In this document: positions 1-4,888 of the stretch, one piece after another | Numbering within the stretch: the stretch's first letter is position 1 | Layout: every line of letters begins with the position of its first letter | The notes under the pieces: generated by a model | Seen by the model: the letters and a program-made list of their open reading frames with translations, nothing else | What the model was told of the DNA's origin: nothing | The model's database searches: none | NCBI GenBank assembly: GCA_023384315.1 | Contig: JAHDWY010000342.1 | Span: 1-5,646 of the forward strand | From: Candidatus Hydrogenedentota bacterium | GTDB lineage: Bacteria > Hydrogenedentota > Hydrogenedentia > Hydrogenedentales > SLHB01 | Reading direction: 5' to 3' | Length of the DNA: 5,646 nucleotides | Program-made: the position numbers and the translations under genes

Positions 1-36
1 CGGTTTCGTTTGTGACCCTCGCTGTAGCAAGGTTTC

Positions 37-82
37 GGAAGACGTTAAGCTGAACGTCACCTTCGGAAGGAGAGCGTCTTCC
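37..82. repeat. Composite hairpin cluster downstream of flgK
   Basis: GGAAGACG (37-44) is a perfect inverted repeat of CGTCTTCC (75-82). Between them lie two smaller hairpins: GACGTT/AACGTC (41-46 with 53-58) and CCTTC/GAAGG (60-64 with 66-70). The first inner hairpin shares bases with the outer stem, so the two pairings exclude each other. The 8-mer TTCGGAAG occurs twice, at 34-41 and 62-69. This may be a terminator region between convergent genes or an extragenic palindromic element; the left neighbour is not visible. Confidence 0.5.
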
Positions 83-108
83 AAGGAGGGCGGGTCTTCC
101 GACCCGCC
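83..108 (+). repeat. GC-rich extragenic palindrome, copy 1
   Basis: GGCGGGTC (89-96) pairs perfectly with GACCCGCC (101-108) around the loop TTCC, preceded by AGGAG. The same unit occurs on the opposite strand at 214-239, with loop TTCT and one changed base pair. No T-run follows, so it is unlikely to be a classic intrinsic terminator. It resembles short REP-type elements. Confidence 0.65.
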
Positions 109-213
109 ACGCAGGGGGCCGGCTCATCAGGCCGCATGCACGATATGCCGCGGCGCGTATTGTACCGTCTATTCAGTGGGAACGACGCCGCAACTTAGCG
201 CCAGCTTTGGCGA

Positions 214-239
214 GGCGGGTTAGAAAACCCGCCCTCCTA
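214..239 (-). repeat. GC-rich extragenic palindrome, copy 2, at the flgK stop
   Basis: On the minus strand AGGAG is followed by GGCGGGTT (233-226), loop TTCT, and AACCCGCC (221-214), a perfect 8-bp stem. The repeat begins at the flgK stop codon. It is the inverted partner of the copy at 83-108. The hairpin could protect the 3' end of flgK mRNA; the lack of a following U-tract argues against intrinsic termination. Confidence 0.65.
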
Positions 240-1931
240 ACGCGCCACGTTCAGCAGCGTTTCCAGCATGCGGTCGGCGATGGTGATGACGCGGGCGGAG
301 GCTTCGTAGGCACGCTGGAAGAGGAGCAGCGAGGTAACCTCCTCGTCGAGGTTTACGCCAGAGACTTCCTGGCGGCGCGCGTTGAGGTCCTGAATGAACT
401 CGTTTTCCGTGAGAAGTATGTCGTTGTTCGCACGGGCGTCGATGCCTAGCGTCGCGACGGTGGACTGGTAGAAGTCGGAGATGGTCGATGCGCCGCTGTC
501 GAGCACTTGGGCGGTGCGGAGATTGGCGAGCGCGAGTGCCGCGGAATTGTCGCCGGTTTCCGTGAGGTCGGTGCTGAAACCCGAGGTGAGGAGCGCGGGG
601 TTGGCTTGGAGATCCGGATTCAGTGCGATCGACCTGGCGTCCGTTCCGTTGAACAGGTTGTTGAGCCCAAGCGCAGGCAGTACGCCGGTCGAGTCGTTCG
701 CAAAGGAGAAGGAGAACGTGGCGTCCGGCGTGATCTCGATCTGATTCCCGTTGACCACGGCGTTCAGGTTGGCAACCGCATTGAGATCGGTCGCGAGATC
801 GTTGAGCGTTGTGCCGGGATTAATCGTAATGCTGGTCGTCGTCGGATTACCCGCCGAGTCGTAGACCACCACGTCGAACGTGCCGGGCGTGACCGTAAAC
901 GGCAGCCCCGCCGCCGTGAGGGGATCGGTTGGCGCGCTCACTTCGTTCGTGCTGATAAGCGTGCCCGAAATGCCTTCCAGGCCCCGGCCCTGACTGTGAA
1001 TCGCATTGAGTTCCAGGATCAGGGCGCGGGCGATCTCGTCGATGCGGGCGTCCTGCTCCGGAATGACGGTGTCTCGGATGGTGAGCGCGCCGAAGATTTC
1101 CCCGTCGCGCACGTCGACCAGCGAGTTATCGTCCACGAACCGGAGTTCCACCAGATCGCCGCGCTCGGGATCGAGGGCTGGATTGCGGAACGCCGTGATT
1201 TCGCGGGCGCGCGTCGTGTCGACCAGAATGGCGCTGCCGATCTGGACTTGCACTTGGCCTTGGGCGTTCTCCTGATAGGAGATGTTGATGAGTTGGCCCA
1301 ATTGGTCGAGCAGTACGTCCCGCTGGTCGCGCAGGGCGTTCGCGGACCGGCCGGACCCTTCGATCTGTTGAATCTGTCCGTTTAGTTCGTAAATGCGCCG
1401 GGCCAGCGTGTTGACTTCCGGCACCAGATTGCGCACTTCTTCATTGGCGTTTGTGCGCAGCTCGTCAAACCGCCTGACGAGTTGATTCAGGTCTGTGGCC
1501 ACCGCGTCCGCTTCGGCGAGGAAAGCCTCCCGGACGGGGAGCGATTCGACGTTGTTCGCGTAGTCGTTGAGGGCATCGAAAAAGCGATCGAGCCGGGTGC
1601 CAAAGCCGGCTTCGCCGGGTTCGAGATAGGCATCTTCGATGAGGTTGTAGTACTGGGCCTGCACTTCGGCGCTGCCCAGTCCGGCCACCTGCCGGACGTA
1701 GGCCACATCCAGGAAGATATCGCGGAGCCGGGTGATTTGCGCAATACCGACGCCACGGCCGATTTCACCTGCGGTCGTCTGAATGGGAAACAGTTCGACG
1801 AGTTCCGCGCGCTGCCGGGAAAAGCCGGGGGTATTGACGTTGGCAATGTTGTTGCCCGTGACGTCGAGCTGGATCTGCGCCGTCCGCAACCCTGACGTTC
1901 CAATACTGAGCGCACTAAATAGCGTTCCCAC
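237..1931 (-). CDS. flgK: Flagellar hook-associated protein 1 (FlgK, HAP1)
   Basis: FlgK is the first of the two junction proteins that join the flagellar hook to the filament; it is exported by the flagellar type III system and assembles outside the cell. The 564-residue product has the two terminal D0/D1 regions of the family. The N-terminus (about 1-110) has the rod/hook signature TGNNIANVNTPGFSRQ (25-40) and a GRGVGI motif near 59. The C-terminus (about 520-564) has SGVNLDEEVTSLLLFQRAYEASAR and ends in a helix typical of hook-family proteins. Residues about 340-430 form a beta-rich central insert, as in many long FlgK proteins. I start at GTG 1931 because an 8-base perfect Shine-Dalgarno lies 5 nt upstream and the family N-terminus begins here. 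The in-frame ATG at 2015 would add 28 unrelated residues and leave almost no leader after the predicted sigma28 start. The TAG stop sits at the edge of a palindromic repeat. Identification is near certain. Confidence 0.97.
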   Translation of the reverse strand: MGTLFSALSIGTSGLRTAQIQLDVTGNNIANVNTPGFSRQRAELVELFPIQTTAGEIGRGVGIAQITRLRDIFLDVAYVRQVAGLGSAEVQAQYYNLIEDAYLEPGEAGFGTRLDRFFDALNDYANNVESLPVREAFLAEADAVATDLNQLVRRFDELRTNANEEVRNLVPEVNTLARRIYELNGQIQQIEGSGRSANALRDQRDVLLDQLGQLINISYQENAQGQVQVQIGSAILVDTTRAREITAFRNPALDPERGDLVELRFVDDNSLVDVRDGEIFGALTIRDTVIPEQDARIDEIARALILELNAIHSQGRGLEGISGTLISTNEVSAPTDPLTAAGLPFTVTPGTFDVVVYDSAGNPTTTSITINPGTTLNDLATDLNAVANLNAVVNGNQIEITPDATFSFSFANDSTGVLPALGLNNLFNGTDARSIALNPDLQANPALLTSGFSTDLTETGDNSAALALANLRTAQVLDSGASTISDFYQSTVATLGIDARANNDILLTENEFIQDLNARRQEVSGVNLDEEVTSLLLFQRAYEASARVITIADRMLETLLNVAR

Positions 1932-1935
1932 GCCA

Positions 1936-1943
1936 ACCTCCTT
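1936..1943 (-). promoter_or_regulatory. Perfect Shine-Dalgarno that fixes the flgK GTG start
   Basis: On the minus strand the bases read AAGGAGGT, a full 8-base complement to the usual 16S anti-Shine-Dalgarno. The AGGAGG core is followed by 5 nt and then GTG at 1931-1929. This decides the start against the upstream in-frame ATG at 2015. Confidence 0.85.
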
Positions 1944-2027
1944 GTTGCCTGTGCGGGCCCCAAAACGCTGGGCCATGCCTTCGGACAGGCTCGTCCTTGC
2001 CCAAGGGGAGAGCAACCCGCATACCCA

Positions 2028-2055
2028 TTATCGGCGGGGCCGGCGAAGGCCTTTA
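2028..2055 (-). promoter_or_regulatory. Candidate FliA (sigma28) flagellar promoter for flgK
   Basis: The minus strand carries GCCGATAA at 2035-2028, identical to the sigma28 -10 consensus, and TAAAG starting at 2055 as the -35 element. There are 16 bases between TAAA and GCCGATAA; the enteric consensus is 15, so spacing is one base long. Transcription would start near 2021, giving a leader of about 90 nt to the GTG start. FlgK is a typical late, sigma28-dependent flagellar gene, so the site agrees with its context. The motif match is seen; use by FliA is inferred. Confidence 0.7.
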
Positions 2056-2243
2056 ATTTGGGCCTGAAATGCACGTAAATGGCTGGGATGGAATGGTATG
2101 AGGCGGAAAAACCTGCCGGAAGGGGCAAAAGGTGCCGGGTAGCACGACAGGCGTATTCGTCCGGGCTGGTCCGTTTGGAGGAGTCCAAGACCGCTCGAAT
2201 CCCCTAAACCGGCATTTAAAATTCCTTTAATGCAAAAATAGAA
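2056..2243. other. Intergenic stretch with no gene recognised
   Basis: Upstream of the flgK promoter I find no credible coding frame, no tRNA and no strong promoter. There is a modest dyad at 2168-2192 (TTGGA/TCCAA stem with an outer GGTC/GACC pairing) and an AT-rich patch from about 2212 to 2250 that contrasts with the GC-rich surroundings. Such AT-rich DNA commonly marks regulatory DNA, but no specific site can be named. Confidence 0.5.
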
Positions 2244-2272
2244 TTGCAAAATTGCGGGCTTGATGATATCTT
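2244..2272 (+). promoter_or_regulatory. Candidate sigma70-type promoter reading rightward into a structured RNA
   Basis: TTGCAA (2244-2249) and TATCTT (2267-2272) are separated by exactly 17 bases, in AT-rich DNA. Each hexamer matches the sigma70 consensus at four of six positions. The predicted start, about 2279, falls on the first bases of the long inverted repeat at 2280. No protein gene lies downstream on this strand, so a promoter here would make a non-coding transcript. Moderate motif quality makes this tentative. Confidence 0.35.
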
Positions 2273-2279
2273 GATATCA
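2264..2279. repeat. 16-bp dyad overlapping the candidate -10 element
   Basis: TGATATC and GATATCA form a perfect 7-bp inverted repeat around a 2-base centre (TT). It overlaps the -10 hexamer of the rightward promoter candidate and abuts the long inverted repeat. Its size and placement suit an operator for a dimeric repressor. It could also be a simple small hairpin beyond the end of the ctaA transcript. The symmetry is seen; the role is inferred. Confidence 0.4.
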
Positions 2280-2403
2280 GCGGCAGGAACCGCGCGCGAG
2301 AGCTACTTTGTAACGTCCGACAGACGGACAAAAAAAGTGTGGCCCGAGTATATGCCCCTAGTGCCTATACAGCTCTCGCCGAGGTTCCTGCCGCCGTGTT
2401 TTT
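2279..2403 (+). ncRNA. Candidate structured small RNA (three-way junction), antisense to the ctaA 3' end
   Basis: The sequence folds by simple inspection into a closed three-way junction. The basal stem pairs 2280-2291 with 2383-2394 (12 bp) and 2296-2304 with 2371-2379 (9 bp); between them a small internal loop can hold 2 more pairs. The second arm pairs ACTTT 2305-2309 with AAAGT 2334-2338 and GTCCG 2315-2319 with CGGAC 2325-2329, with loop ACAGA. The third arm pairs 2348-2355 with 2363-2370 with one mismatch. Arms two and three stack directly on the basal stem; only 9 bases (2339-2347) link them. T5 at 2399-2403 follows the stem, resembling an intrinsic terminator. The 3' part overlaps the last codons of ctaA in antisense. 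I do not recognise a known RNA family, and the SRP and tRNA signatures are absent. The alternative is a minus-strand structured 3' UTR of ctaA, because the fold works on both strands. Confidence 0.35.
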
Positions 2404-3372
2404 CAGCAGAGCGGTGGCGCAGCCGTAGCGGTAGGCGAGGATCATGAAGAATTGCAGGCCGAACACGAGCGAGGCCAGGACCAGGTGGACGGGCTGAAGG
2501 ATGGGCGGGATCGCGAAGTAATACATGATCGCGCCCGTGGCGATCTCGATGGCGATGAGCCCGAGCAATGCAAGGGCGCACCGGCTCAGTAAGGTGGATG
2601 CGCCACCATTCTTCCAGATAACTGCGGCCGCAGCCGCGTTGAGCGCGAGCATGACGATCGAGAACGATCGGTGAATGTAGAAACCGATACCGAGGGATTC
2701 CATCCAGTACGCGCGGTTCGCGGAGCGGACGGCGAGTTCATCGACGTGTTCCCGCACGCGGGTGCCGAGCACGACCTGCACGAGTGACAAGGCCAACACG
2801 ATTATGAGAAGCGGCATGAGCGCCGGTCTTGATTTCGTTTCGATGGCGGCCAACTGGTCGCGCTGGGACCGCGCAATGGCGTAGATGAGCAGGGCGACCA
2901 GCACGAGCGCGACGATCATGTGCAGGGTAATCAAGTACGGCGTAAGGTTTGACGCGACGACGACCGCCCCGAGCCACCCTTGGAATCCGACAAGCAGAAA
3001 CGATATGAAACTCAGCACGGGAACGACTTTGTCGGTGCGCGTATAGGCAAACGAAAAGATCAGCGTGAGGAAGATGAGGAATCCAATCGTCACCCCGATG
3101 AGCCGGTTCACATACTCCGTCCATGTCTTCACCACGTTGAACGTGGTATCGGCGTAGCCTCGGTGGGCGTAAATCTCCTGGTAGTTCTCTGGAAGCTGCG
3201 ATTCGTGCGTTGGCGGGATCCATTGGCCAAAACACTTGGGCCAGTCGGGACAGCCCATCCCGGCGCCGGAGGCGCGGACGATGCCGCCCACAAGAATCAG
3301 AAAGTAAACTGCGGCGATGGTGGTGATGCCGACGGCGCGGAAGGCGCGCGGCGTAAGAAACATACTGCTCAT
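2365..3372 (-). CDS. ctaA: Heme A synthase (CtaA/Cox15 family)
   Basis: This membrane enzyme oxidises the C8 methyl of heme O to a formyl group, giving heme A for aa3/caa3 cytochrome oxidases. The 335-residue protein has eight likely membrane helices (about 12-31, 88-109, 115-140, 144-167, 185-203, 229-253, 261-284, 288-315). It has the signature GGIVRASGAGMGCPDWPKC at 29-47, with the extracytoplasmic cysteine pair C41/C47, then WTEYVNR (84-90) with the conserved acidic E86. Histidines in later helices fit heme ligands: H151 (TLHM), H234 (IHRS) and H296 (PVHL). The first ligand position holds Asn89 instead of His. The second extracytoplasmic loop has no cysteine pair. ATG 3372 is preferred over ATG 3363 because GAGG lies 8 nt upstream of it. 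It follows fprA by 24 nt, so co-transcription is likely. The last codons lie inside a long inverted repeat. Family assignment is secure. Confidence 0.95.
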   Translation of the reverse strand: MSSMFLTPRAFRAVGITTIAAVYFLILVGGIVRASGAGMGCPDWPKCFGQWIPPTHESQLPENYQEIYAHRGYADTTFNVVKTWTEYVNRLIGVTIGFLIFLTLIFSFAYTRTDKVVPVLSFISFLLVGFQGWLGAVVVASNLTPYLITLHMIVALVLVALLIYAIARSQRDQLAAIETKSRPALMPLLIIVLALSLVQVVLGTRVREHVDELAVRSANRAYWMESLGIGFYIHRSFSIVMLALNAAAAAVIWKNGGASTLLSRCALALLGLIAIEIATGAIMYYFAIPPILQPVHLVLASLVFGLQFFMILAYRYGCATALLKNTAAGTSARAV

Positions 3373-3380
3373 GATGGTTG

Positions 3381-3384
3381 CCTC
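3381..3384 (-). promoter_or_regulatory. Ribosome binding site of ctaA
   Basis: The minus strand reads GAGG 8 nt before ATG 3372, inside the 24-nt gap after the fprA stop. It is too far from the alternative ATG at 3363 and so supports the longer start. Confidence 0.55.
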
Positions 3385-3396
3385 GAAGGATAAGGG

Positions 3397-4776
3397 CTAC
3401 TTCAAATCCAGGATGTCCAGCATCTCCTGGATGCGGGTAAACTTTTCGCGCGGCTTGCCTTTAAGTTTGCCGCGCTCGATTTCCGCGTCATCGATCCGCT
3501 GCCAGTCCGCGAACGATACGAATCGCACGCCGCGCGAACGAAGGAGGTCCATCAGCTCGACGCCGTCGCGATGCGCGCAGGGTTTCAACTTCGGAATGTC
3601 GTCGAGCAACGCCGCCGCCGTGGCTTGGCTGTCCGGCTTGTTGGTGCCGATGACCCCGCTGGGGCCGCGTTTGATCCAGCCGACCACGTACCATCCCGGG
3701 ACGACTTCGCTGCCCGCCACGACACGGCCGTCGATATTGGGGATGACCCCGCGCTTTTCGTCGAAAGGCACGCCTTGCAAGGCCACGCCGCGGTAGCCTA
3801 CGCTGCGAAACACTAGGCCGCAGGCCAATTCCTCCATCTCGCCGGTGCCGACGGCTTTCATGCGGAAGGGTTCGCCTTCGAGCCGGTTTCGCTCGAGTAC
3901 CAGCGATTCGACATGCGATTCACCGCGGATCTCGCGGGGACTCTTCAGGAAGTGGATGTGGTATCGCCGGTTCTTCACGGGCGCGCCACGGTCAGCGAAG
4001 GACTGGAGCACCGCTATGTTCTTCTGACTGTGTTTGTTGTCGGGATCGTCCAGTTCGGCCTGACTCGACGGGTCCAGTTCCAACGCACCCGGTTCGAGGA
4101 CGGGGTCGCAATCTGACAATTCCCCGATCTCCTTGATCTCGGGTTGCGTGAACTTGGCCTGCACCGGTCCTCGCCTGCCGATCAAATGAATCTCGCGCAC
4201 CTTGCTTTCCGCCAGCGCGTCCAGCGCGTGATCGGCAATATCCGTCTCCTTCAATTCGTCGATGGTCTTGGCGAGGATACGGCTTACGTCCATGGCGACA
4301 TTGCCCTGGCCAACAACCACGGCCACCTCGGCCGAAAGATCGAACTCGCGGTCCCGGTAGTCCGGGTGGCCGTTGTACCATCCCACGAACTCGGTGGCGG
4401 TATGACTGCCTTTCAAATCCTCTCCGGGGATGTTCAAGCGGTTGTCGGTCTCCGCGCCGCTCGCAAAGATGATGGCGTCGTAGAAGCGTGCCAGTTCCTC
4501 GATGGCCACGTCACGGCCGACGGTGACATTGCCCCAGAATGCGAAGCCGGGGGTCCCGGCAATCTTGTCATAGACACGAGTGACGCTCTTGATCTTGGGA
4601 TGGTCGGGCGCGACACCGCCGCGGACGAGTCCAAACGGCGTCGGCAAGCGATCAAACATGTCGACGTGTATTTGTGGTTCCGCCTTGATCAACGCTTCCG
4701 CGGCGTAGAACCCGCTGGGTCCGCTCCCCACGATGGCCACGCGCAACGGCATTCTCGCCGTACCCAGTTCGCTCAT
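3397..4776 (-). CDS. fprA: NADPH-ferredoxin reductase, FprA/adrenodoxin-reductase type
   Basis: This cytosolic FAD enzyme moves electrons between NADPH and a ferredoxin. The 459-residue length matches mycobacterial FprA (about 456). The N-terminal FAD-binding Rossmann motif is VAIVGSGPSGFYAAE (13-27). It is followed by LPTPFGLVRGGVAPDHPKIKS (44-64), a strong family signature, and by NIPGED (115-120). The NADP-binding fold starts with VVVGQGNVAMDVSRIL (153-168), and HLIGRRGPVQAKFT (197-210) holds the paired arginines expected near the NADP phosphate. RSVGYRG (324-330) and the FAD-contacting GWIKRGPSGVIGTNKPDSQAT (366-386) complete the C-terminal part. No iron-sulfur domain is fused on, unlike FprB-type proteins. 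ATG 4776 is supported by AAAGGA a few bases upstream. A near-consensus promoter lies about 85 nt upstream, and ctaA follows after 24 nt. This homologue of mitochondrial Arh1/FDXR may supply electrons for heme A synthesis; that is inference. No ferredoxin gene is in view. Confidence 0.95.
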   Translation of the reverse strand: MSELGTARMPLRVAIVGSGPSGFYAAEALIKAEPQIHVDMFDRLPTPFGLVRGGVAPDHPKIKSVTRVYDKIAGTPGFAFWGNVTVGRDVAIEELARFYDAIIFASGAETDNRLNIPGEDLKGSHTATEFVGWYNGHPDYRDREFDLSAEVAVVVGQGNVAMDVSRILAKTIDELKETDIADHALDALAESKVREIHLIGRRGPVQAKFTQPEIKEIGELSDCDPVLEPGALELDPSSQAELDDPDNKHSQKNIAVLQSFADRGAPVKNRRYHIHFLKSPREIRGESHVESLVLERNRLEGEPFRMKAVGTGEMEELACGLVFRSVGYRGVALQGVPFDEKRGVIPNIDGRVVAGSEVVPGWYVVGWIKRGPSGVIGTNKPDSQATAAALLDDIPKLKPCAHRDGVELMDLLRSRGVRFVSFADWQRIDDAEIERGKLKGKPREKFTRIQEMLDILDLK

Positions 4777-4859
4777 GTCGTCCTTTCCCGGTTGCCGTCT
4801 GACGCGCGCGGAGGAGGAGAATCGCGTTGTGTGATGCCCGCCCCCCGGCTGAATGCCTG

Positions 4860-4888
4860 AATATAGGAGGGCACTGCGGTCAAGTCAA
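4860..4888 (-). promoter_or_regulatory. Strong candidate sigma70 promoter for the fprA-ctaA operon
   Basis: On the minus strand TTGACT (4888-4883) and TATATT (4865-4860) are separated by exactly 17 bases, each hexamer matching the housekeeping consensus at five of six positions. The -35 overlaps the TGA stop of the glycosylase gene (4887-4885). The predicted start is near 4853, giving a leader of about 76 nt before fprA. The rest of the 108-nt gap shows no other gene or clear terminator. Confidence 0.65.

Noticed and set aside
159..164. TACAAT on the minus strand as a -10 for a gene left of the window
   Set aside because: No acceptable -35 hexamer at 16 to 18 bases, and no gene visible downstream.
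507..1385. Long plus-strand open frame of 292 codons opposite flgK
   Set aside because: Arg/Val-rich, low-complexity product without recognisable motifs, lying wholly antisense to a certain flgK; a GC-rich shadow frame.
2121..2140. Sigma54-like GGCAC...TTTTGC on the minus strand upstream of flgK
   Set aside because: Only 8 bases separate the GG and GC elements instead of the required 10, so it would not be a working -24/-12 promoter.
1487..2188. Minus-strand open frame of 233 codons overlapping the flgK start
   Set aside because: Out of frame with flgK, rich in Ser, Arg and Pro and without family motifs; flgK has strong start signals in the other frame.
2028..2249. Minus-strand 73-codon frame in the flgK-ctaA spacer
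   Set aside because: No ribosome binding site that I can see, no recognisable domain, and it overlaps the predicted flgK promoter.
2330..2336. T7 run on the minus strand as an intrinsic terminator of ctaA
   Set aside because: The nearest upstream hairpin ends 11 bases before the T-run and contains a mismatch, so the geometry is wrong for an intrinsic terminator.
2280..2394. MITE or insertion-sequence remnant suggested by the long inverted repeat
   Set aside because: No target-site duplication flanks the arms, no transposase remnant is present, and the internal arms pair as well; a structured RNA explains more. Genome-wide copy number would settle it.
2279..2403. SRP RNA, 6S RNA or tRNA as identity of the structured block
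   Set aside because: The SRP GGAAG-type tetraloop helix, tRNA T-loop and cloverleaf, and the 6S central bubble layout are not seen.
4144..4860. Plus-strand open frame of 238 codons opposite fprA
   Set aside because: Antisense shadow of a conserved gene; composition is that of a reverse-complement frame and no motif is present.
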